This document shows, in pieces, positions 26,101 to 37,276 of a stretch of DNA of 64,000 nt. The DNA is from Mytilus edulis (Eukaryota; Mollusca; Bivalvia; Mytilida; Mytilidae). Below the pieces are notes generated by a model. The model saw nothing but the letters and a program-made list of their open reading frames with translations, did not search any database and was not told the DNA's origin. Within the stretch, counting starts at the first letter, position 1. Every line of letters starts with the position of its first letter. Both the position numbers and the translations under genes were made by a program. Location of the stretch: the NCBI RefSeq assembly GCF_963676685.1, contig NC_092348.1, positions 14,978,867 to 15,042,866 of the forward strand, written 5' to 3'.

Positions 26101-29100
26101 AACTAAGGTAAATTCTAGTTTCCCTCTTTACCTGTAATTCCTTAGGATTAGATGAACCCAGTCAGGTGCACAACTAAGGTAAATTCTAGCTTCCCTCTTT
26201 ACCTGTAATTCCTTAGGATTAGATGTCCCCAGTCAGGTGCACAACTAAGGTAAATTCTAGCTTCCCTCTTTACCTGTAATTCCTTAGGATAAGGATGTCC
26301 CCAGTCAGGTGCACAACTAAGGTAAATCATAGCTTCCCTCTTTACCTGTAATTCCTTAGGATTAGATGAACCCAGTCAGGTGCATCAACTAAGGTAAATT
26401 CTAGCTGCCCTCTTTACCTGTAATTCCTTAGGATAAGGATGTCCCCAGTCAGGTGCACAACTAAGGTAAATTCTAGCTTCCCTCTTTACCTGTAATTCCT
26501 TAGGATAAGATGTCCCCAGTCAGGTGCATCAACTAAGGTAAATTCTAGCTGCCCTCTTTACCTGTAATTCCTTAGGATAAGGATGTCCCCAGTCAGGTGC
26601 ACAACTAAGGTAAATCATAGCTTCCCTCTTTACCTGTAATTCCTTAGGATTAGATGAACCCAGTCAGGTGCATCAACTAAGATAAATTCTAGCTGCCCTC
26701 TTTACCTGTAATTCCTTAGGATTAGATGAACCCAGTCAGGTGCACAACTAAGGTAAATCATAGCTTCCCTCTTTACCTGTAATTCCTTAGGATTAGATGA
26801 ACCCAGTCAGGTGCATCAACTAAGGTAAATTCTAGCTGCCCTCTTTACCTGTAATTCCTTAGGATTAGATGAACCCAGTCAGGTGCACAACTAAGGTAAA
26901 TTCTAGCTTCCCTCTTTACCTGTAATTCCTTAGGATTAGGATGTCCCCAGTCAGGTGCATCAACTAAGGTAAATTCTAGCTTCCCTCTTTACCTGTAATT
27001 CCTTAGGATTAGGATGTCCCCAGTCAGGTGCACAACTATTATATATAGTCAACTAAGGTAAATTCTAGCTTCCCTCTTTACCTGTAATTCCTTAGGATTA
27101 GGATGTCCCCAGTCAGGTGCACAACTAAGGTAAATTCTAGCTGCCCTCTTTACCTGTAATTCCTTAGGATAAGGATGTCCCCAGTCAGGTGCACAACTAA
27201 GGTAAATTCTAGCTTCCCTCTTTACCTGTAATTCCTTAGGATAAGATGTCCCCAGTCAGGTGCATCAACTAAGGTAAATTCTAGCTGCCCTCTTTACCTG
27301 TAATTCCTTAGGATAAGGATGTCCCCAGTCAGGTGCACAACTAAGGTAAATCATAGCTTCCCTCTTTACCTGTAATTCCTTAGGATTAGATGAACCCAGT
27401 CAGGTGCATCAACTAAGGTAAATTCTAGCTGCCCTCTTTACCTGTAATTCCTTAGGATTAGATGTCCCCAGTCAGGTGCACAACTAAGGTAAATCATAGC
27501 TTCCCTCTTTACCTGTAATTCCTTAGGATTAGATGAACCCAGTCAGGTGCATCAACTAAGGTAAATTCTAGCTGCCCTCTTTACCTGTAATTCCTTAGGA
27601 TTAGATGAACCCAGTCAGGTGCACAACTAAGGTAAATTCTAGCTTCCCTCTTTACCTGTAATTCCTTAGGATTAGGATATCCCCAGTCAGGTGCATCAAC
27701 TAAGGTAAATTCTAGCTTCTCTCTTTACCTGTAATTCCTTAGGATTAGGATGTCCCCAGTCAGGTGCACAACTAAGGTAAATTCTAGCTTCCCTCTTTAC
27801 CTGTAATTCCTTAGGATTAGGATGTCCCCAGTCAGGTGCACAACTAAGGTAAATTCTAGCTGCCCTCTTTACCTGTAATTCCTTAGGATAAGGATGTCCC
27901 CAGTCAGGTGCACAACTAAGGTAAATTCTAGCTTCCCTCTTTACCTGTAATTCCTTAGGATAAGATGTCCCCAGTCAGGTGCATCAACTAAGGTAAATTC
28001 TAGCTGCCCTCTTTACCTGTAATTCCTTAGGATAAGGATGTCCCCAGTCAGGTGCACAACTAAGGTAAATCATAGCTTCCCTCTTTACCTGTAATTCCTT
28101 AGGATTAGATGAACCCAGTCAGGTGCATCAACTAAGGTAAATTCTAGCTGCCCTCTTTACCTGTAATTCCTTAGGATTAGATGTCCCCAGTCAGGTGCAC
28201 AACTAAGGTAAATCATAGCTTCCCTCTTTACCTGTAATTCCTTAGGATTAGATGAACCCAGTCAGGTGCATCAACTAAGGTAAATTCCAACTTCCCTCTT
28301 TACCTGTAATTCCTTAGGATTAGGATGTCCCAGTCAGGTGCATCAACTAAGGTAAATTCCAACTTCCCTCTTTACCTGTTATTCCTTAGGATTAGATGAA
28401 CCCAGTCAGGTGCACAACTAAGGTAAATTGTAGCTTCCCTCTTTACCTGTAATTCCTTAGGATTAGATGAACCCAGTCAGGTGCACAACTACGGTAAATT
28501 GTAGCTTCCCTCTTTACCTGTAATTCCTTAGGATTAGATGAACCCAGTCAGGTGCACAACTAAGGTAAATTCTAGCTTCCCTCTTTACCTGTAATTCTTT
28601 AGGATTAGGATGTCCCCAGTCAGGTGCACAACTAAGGTAAATTGTAGCTTCCCTCTTTACCTGTAATTCCTTAGGATTAGATGAACCCAGTCAGGTGCAC
28701 AACTAAGGTAAATTGTAGCTTCCCTCTTTACCTGTAATTCCTTAGGATTAGATGTCCCCAGTCAGGTGCACAACTAAGGTAAATTCTAGCTTCCCTCTTT
28801 ACCTGTAATTCCTTAGGATTAGGATGTCTCCAGTCAGGTGCATCAACTAAGGTAAATTCTAGCTTCCCTCTTTACCTGTAATTCTTTAGGATTAGATGAA
28901 CCCAGTCAGGTGCACAACTAAGGTAAATTCTAGCTTCCCTCTTTACCTGTAATTCCTTAGGATTAGGATGTCCCCAGTCAGGTGGACAACTAAGGTAAAT
29001 TCTAGCTTCCCTCTTTACCTGTAATTCCTTAGGATTAGGATGTCCCCAGTCAGGTGCACAACTAAGGTCAATTTCCCCATTTGTGTCCATCTGTAAATCC

Positions 29101-32100
29101 CACCACATTAAAAAGCCATTCACCTGACCATTAGATAAAGCTTCAAAAAAGATTTCTGACTGTCTGTCACTAACTAGAGGTATTTTGCCACTGAAGTCAA
29201 ATCTACAAATGTAATAAAAGACAATTTGTAATTCATGCACACATTTTTGATTAAATGCATTGTATTTGGAAAAAAACCTTTTATACTGGATAAAAACTTT
29301 CAATTTATGATTTAATTGGTAGTTGATATCACAACTGCATATACAAATGTATAACAATATACTCGAATAAATCAATTCAATTTCCAATTGTTTTAGTTAC
29401 CTGTATTATAACTACATCCATAGAACTATTATCGTATCAATGATTTTATTTTTTTCAAATAAGTATCAGAACTCTCTATATCTATAAATTTAAATGTATT
29501 ACAAGTTACTTACTTTACCGGTATTGACATTTATTGTGGAAATGTGCATCTGGTGCAAAAAAATTGTTTCCTTATTTTTATAACTTGCTGTGCAATAATT
29601 AGATATAAGAATATGTGGTATGATTGCCAATGAGACAACTCTCAATCAAGTCACAATTTGTAAAATAAACCATTTTAGGTCAAAGTATGGTCTTCAACAC
29701 TGAAACTTGGTTCACACTGAACACCAAACTATAAAGTGCCCCAAAAATGAATAGTATAAAACCATTCAAACATGAAAACCAACAGTCTAATTCATATAAT
29801 CAAAGAACTGAAAGCTCTGAGGAAAATGACGCCACTGCCTCTAATATTGGGATATTTTTTTATTAAAGTCTTGATTTTCACATACAGTAATTAGTTTAAC
29901 ATTGCAACATGTCTCGTTAGCATATAATTGATATTCATATATGTGTGTGTTTGAAGTGAAGATGACAACTGGCTGTTTTTTAAGTACAAAATGAATAGGT
30001 CAAGACTACCTGAATGATCTACAGTATCGAATGACTACTGGCTGTTCTTTTGTACTAATAAATAGGTCAAGACTATTTGAATGATCTAAAATATCCAATG
30101 ACTACTGGCTGTTCTTTTGTACACATAAATAAAGACTACATGTGCCTGAATGGTCTAAAGTGTTCTAAGTAATGTGATTTTTTTCTTGCAATTACATTTT
30201 TCTAAATCAAGGATACAGACTACTTAACTTTGAAGAGCCTGTTGTGAGCAAGCTCTAATACCCCACATACTCATTAAATAAGTTACAAGTGACCTGATTA
30301 TTTCTGTAACTTAAAGCAAAAGTATGGGACCCCTGCACGGTAACAAAAATAAACAAGCTTGAAAGGATACAACGTCAGGCAGCAAAATTTATAACCAGAG
30401 ATTACTAATCAAGAGAGGAAGGATACGTCTCCAAAATGCTTGCCAAACTGCGACTACAACGAGATCTCCAGACAAGATGAACACGGTGTTGAAGCCAGAA
30501 ATTAATATTTATGTAAAAAGTAGTTAAGGGGCTGATTCCCGCTATTGAACCAGACAAATTCCTCAAAAAAGCATGTCCAAAGAGAACCATAACTGCTGAG
30601 AAATTCAAGAATACCATGCAACAAATATTGTGGAAAAGCAAGTGAAAAATAACTCTAACTGTAAGTGTTTTGACACTCCACCAAGTAAAACATCGTGCAA
30701 TATGCAAACTCATTCTTTGTAAGACAGTGATCACATGGAATCAACTGTAGACGACACTGTAGAGTGTACTGCATTCATCAATGATTGTAAAGTTGAAATG
30801 ACAAGAAAGGCTGACATTATTTAGGAGATCTATTTGGTCTAGCCATTGCTAGCTGATCATTGGAGTGTAAAAAGTCCAACACCATAACAAAACGGGGATC
30901 AATTTATGCATACCGATTGTTTACAATTGTTAGACATGTGCATAACAGTGAAAGCTCGAATAAATATGAAAATTATCAAAAAGGGATAGCTCCAAACACC
31001 ATTTAATAACAAAAAACATATGGACAGGTCAAGATTATTTTTGGTAAATAAAACTAGAGGCTCTAAAGAGCCTGTGTCGCTCACCTTGGTCTATGTGAAT
31101 ATTAAACAATGGACACAGATGGATTCATGACAAAATTGTGTTTTGGTGATGGTGATGTGTTTGTAGATCTTACTTTACTAAACATTCTTGCTGCTTACAA
31201 TTATCTCTATCTATAATAGTACTTTCTGTGGAAAATGTTATTGAAAATCTTCAAATTTTAATGAAGGGCAATTACTCCTTAGGGGGTCAATTGACTATTT
31301 TGGTCATACTGACTTATTTTTAGTTCTTTCTTTGCTGTACATTATTGCTGTTTACAGTTTATCTCTATCTATAATAATATTCAAGATAATAACAAAAAAA
31401 ACAGCAAAATTTCCTCAAAATTACCAATTCAGGGGCAGCAACCTAACAACCGATTATCCGATTCATCTGAAAATTCCAGGGCAGATAGATCGTGACCTGA
31501 TCAACAATTTTACTTCCTGTCAGATTTGCTCTTAATGCCATGGTTTTTGAGTTATAAGCCAAAAACTGCATTTTACCCCCATGTTCTATTTTTAGCCATG
31601 GCGGCCATCTTGGTTTGTTGGCCAAGTTACTGGACATATTTTTTTAACTAAATACCCCAATGATGATTATGGCTAAGTTTGGTTAAATTTGGCCCAGTAG
31701 TTTCAGAGGAGAAGATTTTTCTATAAGATTACTAATATTTACGAAAAATGGTTAAAAATTGACTATAAAGGGCAATAACTCCTAAAGTGGTCAACTAACC
31801 ATTTTGGTCATGTTGACTTATTTGTAGATCTTACTTTGCTGAATATTATTGCTGTTTACAGTTTATCTCTATCTATAATAATATTCAAGATAACCAAAAA
31901 CAGGAAAATTTCCTTAAAATTACCATTTCAGGGGCAGCAACCCAACAACGGAATGTCCGATTCATCTGAAAATTTCAGGGCAGATAGATCGTGACCTGAT
32001 GAACAATATTACCCCCGTGTCAGATTTGCTCTAAATGCTTTAGTTTTTGAGTTATAAGCCAAAAACTGCATTTTACCCCTTTGTTCTATTTTTAGCCATG

Positions 32101-35100
32101 GCGGTCATCTTGGTTGGTTTGCCGGGTCACAGGACACATTTTTTGAACTAGATACCCCAATTATGATTATGGCCAAGTTTGGTTAAATTTGGCCCAGTAG
32201 TTTCAGAGGAGAAGATTTTTGTAAAAGTTAACGCAGGACGATGGACGACGACGACGGACAATGAAGGACGCCGGACGCCAAGTGATGAGAAAAGCTTACT
32301 TGGCCTTTCGGCCAGGTGAGCTAAAAAGGTATGTAAACTGTTCCCGTCCGACTACAACACTTTGTTCGAGTGAAGCGTAATACAAGCAGATTCCAGTTAG
32401 TATGTAAAATTGTAAATATGAAACCGAGTGTGGAAGGCAGAGAAAACAATCAACTTCCGATTGTTCTGGTCAATGGTATTGGAAACATGCCGCTGATAGC
32501 GTCATTTTCCAAAAATGAGAAACAAGAAACAGTTATGAACCACATTAACAAACAACAACAATGAACGTCATATTTCTAAATAATGGTCATTTGAATACTT
32601 ATACTTATATATTATTTGGTCTATGATGTGGAGTTGTCTCATTGGTAATCATACTATATTGTTATTTATATATTTTGAAGTTCATAAAAACAAAATAAAT
32701 GAACATAAGAAGAAAAAGTAACATTTTGTTTACCTAAATACTTTCAAAGGCTCAGAAAGACAAGTAAATTTATCTCTTGGAAGCTCCTGAAGTTGTAAGT
32801 CATGTAATGCAATAGCTCCACTACAACTGGTCGTATCTGAAGGGGGTCTGACATCATCACATCCTTGTATTTTGATTGGCTGTATGTCTTTCCATCGACT
32901 GATGAACTCTGATGAGACAACTTGTACATACATGTTGGATGATGATGGAACTACTATACAATTTTCCTGAAATATTTAGCAAAATAAGTAATTTGGCAAT
33001 ACAGCAGAAACTTATCTATTCACTGATTAAAGAATAATTCCTCTAGGGTGATATGTTTTTTGTCAATTTTCCATCTTTTTGAAAGGTTCATTTTTGAGAA
33101 AGTCTTAATATCACTCAGTATTTTTTTTAAAATATTTTGAAGTTTGATTTTTCATGTAGGTTTTGTATCAACCTTACATCCTTCCATAATTTTACAAGAA
33201 TGTTCAGTGTACACCGGATGTTAAGTAACAAACAATCAATCAATCATTCCATGTTCAACATGAAATCGTGGTCAAAATCTCATTATTTTAGTTGAATCCC
33301 ATTACATATCATACCAAGGACAAGCATATTGAAATTGTTGTAAGAATAAATGGGATATTTATATTCTTTATCTTCACAACATTATCAAAACCAATATAAG
33401 CAGCCATTACCTCTAGTAATTCTTTGTGTGCATGAGTATATGTTCCGTAGGCACCTTCTCCAATTAGTTCTGTGTCAAACACTTCTGTTACCAAGATGTT
33501 AGCACGTTGTGACATATCTCCATCTATAAAATTGTTTTATATTGAAATAACAGTGTTTTCATATGTTCTCACAAGGTACATCAATTAGGTTTTATTTACT
33601 CTTACATAAAACACAATAAACTTTAACAGTATTGTATCAGCTTGTAGAATGTGCCTGGGGATACCCATGCTGGCATTGTTTTTTTAGTATCTAAGGATAA
33701 GAAATGCAAGATATTGAAATTTTCAAAAGGTTTTTGTCAATCCATTCTGATTTCTATCATGTAGAAATCCTGATAACTCAATGATCCCCAACCATGAAAC
33801 CACAATGTAAGATTTTCAACCGTAAAAAACATAAGACACCTTACAATCATACCATAAACTAAGTATAGTTAGCCTATTGATCATAGTATCTGAGACACAT
33901 GCATAACATCAAAATTGACATTTACCAATGAACCATGAAAATGAGGTTAATTATAGATGACACCTATCTGATAGACATGCACACCTTACAGTCAATCCTA
34001 GTTGACCTACTGGTTAAAATATTTGATAAACTGACAAAAAAACATGAAATCTAAATGTTGATCAATGAATTATAAAATGAGATCATGGTCATATGAGGAC
34101 TAGACAGACATATAAACCTTACAATAATTGCATACACCAAATATAGTATAGTAGCCCTATCACTTGTAGTATCTGGAAAAAATCTGACCACGGTGTAAAT
34201 GTTGCAAGGATCCTGTATATCATGATATGTGAGTACATTTTGTATTTCACATGACAAAAAACGTGTTTTTAAGCAGTTGATGAATCATGCAAATGAGATA
34301 AAGGACAATGGACATACAAAAGACAAACTTTATAACATACAAGGCACCTGCATGCAAGGTATGAGGCATCCAGGGCATCTACTTTCTGAAATATAAAGTT
34401 TTATATAAATTATTTTCTCTGTCACTTAACCGTAATTCCTATGATTGACATGCTATGATTTTAGTCACAGGTGAGACTAACTACATCTTCAATTTGGACT
34501 CTTAAAATGCAATTCTTTCATTTTTAGTTAGAAATTCTGACATAAATATTGATTGAGAGGGGTCACCAAGCTGTGAATGAGAATCTGCTTCATTATCATA
34601 ACTTATGAGTAAACTTTCTACCTGGACCAACTGAAACACCGGTGGAACGTTTTGGTATCAATTTGATTTTGTTTCCATAACCATTTTGTTGTATTATTTT
34701 CCTAGCACAATCAGCCATAGGTTTAAATGCCTGAAAATAACAGAAGATAAAATGAATACTGGTATGTAAATAATATATACAGAAATCCATTACTGAGTGT
34801 TTTACAACAACTGATCTGACTGTATCACAAATCAGTTCTATTTTTTTTTAATATCTATATATTAAGGTATGCAAATGCTAAATGATGTCATCAACAATTT
34901 TTTCAATCCTTCATTGTTAACAAATCATTTGATGTATATTCTTTTTAATCCATGCTATTTTTAGCAACTTTCAAGGTCTTTGATATTTGTAGATAGTTGT
35001 TTTGCATATCTTTTATGCAGAAATGTTTAGTCTTTTATTAAGCATATTTCAAATGCTCTCTGGTTTATATGATGTTGTGTCCTTTAAACAGTATATGACC

Positions 35101-36950
35101 TATCTTTGCTAGCCAAGGATTACAAAAAAGTCCTGTTCTTTTCCCTTTTTGAACTTCGACGGCATCATTTGATGATTTGATGGTTACAAATAAAGTTTAC
35201 TGGCAATGAGTTAGTAAATGGGTATTTCCAAACCTCAAAAATACAATATTGTTATCTCCTTTATAATGAAACGGACAGAGAACAATGTCCAATCATACAT
35301 TTAAAATTTGTCATACATCGTCTGCGCTTGCCCAAACATTTCCATAACATTAATTGTGAATTGTTGCCATGAAAGTTGATGACATTATCCAATCCAAATG
35401 TTTGGTTATGTGTTACATTTTTGTTTTTCGTTCTTTTTTTGTACATAAACAAGGCCGTTAGTTTTCTTGTTTGAATTGTTTTACATGTCATTTCTGGGCC
35501 TTTTATAGCTGACTATGCGGTGTGGGCTTTGCTTATTGTTGAAGGCCGTACGGTGACTATAGTTATTAATTTCTGTGTCATTTTGGTCTTTGTGGAGAGT
35601 TGTCTCATTGACAATCATACCACATCTTCTTTTTTTATATTACCTCACAAGCTGTGACTGTATCTGCTCCTAAGGAAGCTGCCATCATTGACAAAAGTCC
35701 AGTACCAGTACCAATGTCAAGGACATGTACTTTTTCACCTTTATCACGTTTCAACTGAATAGCCTTTCCCAAAGCTAAGAAATATTTTTTGTTCTGAAAA
35801 TAAGACATGTCAAATTTACTACATTGTTTTCAAACTAGTAGATTTTACTGATTTTTAATGTGTTTCACTTGTAATCAACTACATGTAATTTTTGAGATTA
35901 TTATAATTTGATAATAGTGAAGATGAGTAAGGAACTTATTATTTTTCCTTAATGAACCAATACATCTGCATCAGACCTATTCATCTACCTGGAATAAAAC
36001 TCAAATGTTTATTTGTTTCAAAAGGGTATCATTATATTACACTTGTCTAATGAGATAAAGTAACAAAATGTGCCCTTTCTTCTGTAGGCAGGGCATACAA
36101 TGTTTTATTACATTTCATTGACAAAAGGGTTTAAAATAAGCATTTTTGAAAATAATAGGTATATAAGGTATAGATTTTTTGTATGCATTGTGTATTGTAC
36201 ATTATGTACGACAATATTGTAAAACCTACTACAATTACCAACAAAGAACACATATCCTCAAATTATGATGTTTCTGTGTGGCAATTTCACTTCTTTGAAA
36301 AAACTTATACTTAAAATCTTATTATTAGAGATAGGGTTGGTACCATGGCTCAAGTAGGATATAACATTTAACCCCGCTGCATATGTTTGCACCTGTCCTT
36401 GGTCAGGAATCTGATTTACAGGTAAATGTCAAGTAGATATCCCATGTACAGGTAAATGTCAAGTATGGGGTAGATATCCAATGTACAGGTAAATGTCAAG
36501 TAGATATCCAATGAACAGGTCAGGTAGATATCTAGATTTCCCATGTACAGGTAAGGTGAAGAAGATATCCAATGTTTAGGTAAATATCTAATAGATATAT
36601 ATATCCTATGTACTTGAAGATGTTGAGTAGATAACAAGAATGAGATGACACTTACCCGTTCTGTATCATGTAGCATATCTGCATAGGCTGACCTGTAAAA
36701 GTAAAAGAACATGTAAACAAAAAGTGAAAGAAATGTTAAACATAGCAAAAGCAATAAAAAGCAAATGTAAATTAGGAAATGTATGCATTATAGGGACAGA
36801 AGAATTCGGTCTATCTGTGAGCCACTGAGTGTGATCTAAACAAAAAATATCTTACCTTGCTATTTCTTGATGATAGTCATAATTTTCATCTTGCATCACC
36901 CAGGATGACTTCCCGCTAATATGATTGATACTGGAGACAAAACTGCTCAT
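17108..36950 (-). CDS. PRMT7: Protein arginine N-methyltransferase 7, complete gene, 14 coding exons
   Basis: Type III enzyme that monomethylates protein arginines using S-adenosylmethionine. Coding exons in transcript order: 36950-36856, 36692-36656, 35793-35644, 34730-34622, 33523-33411, 32966-32734, 29202-29019, 23068-22938, 22275-22146, 20879-20796, 19276-19139, 18616-18380, 17958-17795 and 17384-17108. All junctions are GT/AG and keep phase. The sum is 2082 bases, 693 residues plus stop (human about 692). The start is the ATG before [12 protein letters not shown], which aligns with the family N-terminus. Visible: [18 protein letters not shown] (about 23-41); SAM motif VLDIGTGTG (68-76); double-E loop [12 protein letters not shown] with Glu144 and Glu153; the linker through WWDLQMD and [12 protein letters not shown] (exons 7-8); and the second, degenerate methyltransferase half ([45 protein letters not shown]). 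No disruption was found. The odd feature is intron 7, which holds a tandem array of its own exon-7 end. Confidence 0.97.
18848..18990 (-). repeat. Dispersed mussel-type repeat, reverse copy in PRMT7 intron 11
   Basis: Plus-strand text reads TTTTTATAGATGACTATGTG ... TTGTTGAAGGCC ... GTGGAGAGCTGTCTCATTGA ... ACCACATGTTC. This is the reverse complement of the 14590-14900 family and is closely matched by 35497-35640. It lies wholly within an intron (18617-19138). Confidence 0.7.
19854..20319 (+). repeat. Non-autonomous dispersed element with ATGCCCCAC/GTGGGGCAT ends, PRMT7 intron 10
   Basis: Starts AACAAGAATGTGTCCAAAG, with GATGCCCCACTTGCAC soon after, and ends GTAGGTGGGGCATAAAA. This gives a 9-base subterminal inverted repeat. 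The body contains two degenerate copies of a ~170-base unit (TCTAATTTGG ... TGTACTAAGTTT ... TTGATTGGACTTCA ... CTACCTTGACCAAAA), then a GACGGAC-type run. No coding capacity. I recognise the pattern as a common bivalve interspersed repeat. Transposon class unassigned. Confidence 0.7.
20422..20707. mobile_element. Foldback (MITE-like) element in PRMT7 intron 10
   Basis: Two inverted arms of about 130 bases. The left arm carries AGCAGAATGTATTGAGTGTG and later GATTATTAGGTTATGTAAAC. The right arm, reverse-complemented, carries AGCAGAACGCATTGAGTGTG and CATTATTAGGTTATGTATAC. The arms differ at scattered positions, and the centre has CTATCTATCTGTCTG-type sequence. No ORF. A short hairpin-type DNA transposon derivative is the simplest reading. 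The target-site duplication is unclear. Confidence 0.65.
23230..23367 (-). repeat. Left stub of the PRMT7 exon-7 junction array (2 units)
   Basis: Two units of the ~72-base repeat that fills 26031-29071, each with the minus-strand donor CAG|GTAAAG (plus-strand CTTTACCTG). The stub is separated from the main array by the 2.66-kb insertion starting at 23368. Its left edge merges into unique intron near 23230, about 160 bases upstream of exon 8 on the plus map. Confidence 0.9.
23368..23824. repeat. 457-bp direct repeat, left copy
   Basis: Left terminal repeat of the insertion, TGGGT...ACCCA. It carries a plus-strand AATAAA at 23615-23620. TATAAA-like sequence lies after it (about 23690), which is the wrong order for a plus-strand LTR, so an LTR promoter is not demonstrated. 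Confidence 0.85.
25482..25610 (+). CDS. Unassigned short open frame running into the 457-bp repeat
   Basis: Preceded by a strong acceptor-like TTTTTTTTCAG (to 25479), an ATG frame of 42 codons opens with [20 protein letters not shown] and stops inside the right direct repeat. Composition is more protein-like than the surroundings. I do not recognise it. It could be an exon carried by the insertion, or chance. Confidence 0.2.
   Translation: MDKNTQIYSECYTDEDHIKIFGKIRSIDFNMGIHLQLILHRP
25573..26029. repeat. 457-bp direct repeat, right copy
   Basis: Partner of 23368-23824 with the same length and no difference seen by eye. It is joined directly to the main tandem array at 26030-26031. Near-identity of the pair implies a young insertion or recent gene conversion. 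Confidence 0.85.
26031..29071 (-). repeat. Tandem array of the PRMT7 exon-7 3' end plus splice donor (~42 units of ~72 bp)
   Basis: Read on the minus strand, each unit holds ACCTTAGTTGTGCACC, then the exon end GGAATTACAG, the donor GTAAAG, and ~22 bases of intron. I counted about 42 CTTTACCTG donors (plus-strand reading) here and 2 in the stub at 23230-23367. The right-most unit (29019-29071) is the authentic exon-7 end, encoding [14 protein letters not shown]. The unit is thus part exon, part intron. Units differ by small substitutions and by 1-3-base indels (GATGAACCC versus GGATGTCCCC; GCTGCC versus GCTTCC; CATCAACT versus CACAACT). There are no unique spacers, so it is a minisatellite, not a CRISPR. 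Confidence 0.97.
29605..29830 (+). repeat. Dispersed mussel-type repeat, forward copy in PRMT7 intron 6
   Basis: Starts ATATGTGGTATGATTGCCAA, then TGAGACAACTCTCAATCAAG, AGGTCAAAGTATGGTCTTCA and AAACTATAAAGTGCCCC. Same family as 14590-14900 and 62890-63010, in the forward orientation. Confidence 0.7.
30310..30740 (+). mobile_element. Decayed LINE reverse-transcriptase C-terminal fragment, PRMT7 intron 6
   Basis: Across frameshifts and stops, the plus strand reads [20 protein letters not shown], then [14 protein letters not shown], then [17 protein letters not shown]. This is the typical 3' end of a non-LTR (Jockey/CR1-like) reverse-transcriptase protein: the KLE.VQRRAARFV and RR..L.. segments after the RT core. 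It is clearly a pseudogene fragment and lies antisense to PRMT7. The exact clade cannot be fixed from this piece. Confidence 0.7.
31056..32326 (+). repeat. Dispersed element with internal ~500-bp duplication, PRMT7 intron 6
   Basis: Begins AGAGGCTCTAAAGAGCCTGT, a small hairpin, then GTCGCTCACCTT. It ends GGCCTTTCGGCCAGGTGAGC, giving a GCTCACCT/AGGTGAGC subterminal inverted repeat. Two internal ~500-base units (about 31321-31745 and 31823-32232) share ATCTCTATCTATAATAATAT, AGGGGCAGCAAC, CAGATAGATCGTGACCTGAT and GAGGAGAAGATTTTT. A GACGACGACGG run precedes the 3' end. Non-coding. I recognise it as a common mussel interspersed repeat. A hairpin-ended rolling-circle element is possible but unproven. 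Confidence 0.7.
33880..34350 (+). repeat. Fragment of the 147-bp-monomer dispersed family, PRMT7 intron 4
   Basis: Degenerate monomers with ACCATGAAAATGAGGTTA (33933), TATAAAATGAGATCATGG (about 34071) and CATGCAAATGAGATAAAGG (about 34287). Between them are GACATGCACACCTTACA-type and CACTTGTAGTATCTG-type segments. Same family as 58441-59530. Confidence 0.6.
35497..35640 (-). repeat. Dispersed mussel-type repeat, reverse copy in PRMT7 intron 3
   Basis: Plus-strand CCTTTTATAGCTGACTATGC ... TTGTTGAAGGCCGTACGGTG ... GTGGAGAGTTGTCTCATTGA ... CATACCACATCTTCTTTTTT. It ends directly at the exon-3 donor region (exon boundary 35644), so the repeat almost touches a splice site. Confidence 0.75.
36418..36600. 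repeat. Minisatellite in PRMT7 intron 2
   Basis: About six degenerate units of ~30 bases with consensus near ACAGGTAAATGTCAAGTAGA plus TATCCAATGT. Unit length varies through small indels. Non-coding; the minus-strand open frame across it is low-complexity. Confidence 0.8.
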
Positions 36951-37276
36951 GTTTAAATGTGATTCAAATCTATAATGACATATAAAACGAGAAAATGAAA
37001 AGGTAAACAACTTCATGTGGGGGAGAAGTGTGGGCTGACATATTGAACTATCTAAAACCCGGAGTACGTCCCAGAGAGCGGGCTGTTAAAAATGAGATTT
37101 GTTCAACACTGGACATGTATAACTAGCTATTATGTTTGTTGCCAAAATCATATCTGAAGAAGAAGAAAAATATTTAAACAATATATATAATCATTTTTTG
37201 CCCCCTAATAGATGATCGTTATTTGGGGATCTGCAACACTTGACCCTACTAAGTAGCTGGGACACCTCAAGTTTAA

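Noticed and set aside
26031..29071. CRISPR-like regular array
   Set aside because: Units are contiguous ~72-base tandem repeats with no unique spacers, in a eukaryotic intron, and their sequence derives from PRMT7 exon 7.
28872..29387. 171-codon minus-strand open frame taken as a separate gene
   Set aside because: It is intron 6 sequence, then PRMT7 exon 7, then read-through of the first array units. Only 29202-29019 is supported as coding.
36416..36754. 112-codon minus-strand frame with repeated DIYL motifs
   Set aside because: Low-complexity reading of an intronic minisatellite; only PRMT7 exon 2 (36692-36656) inside it is coding.
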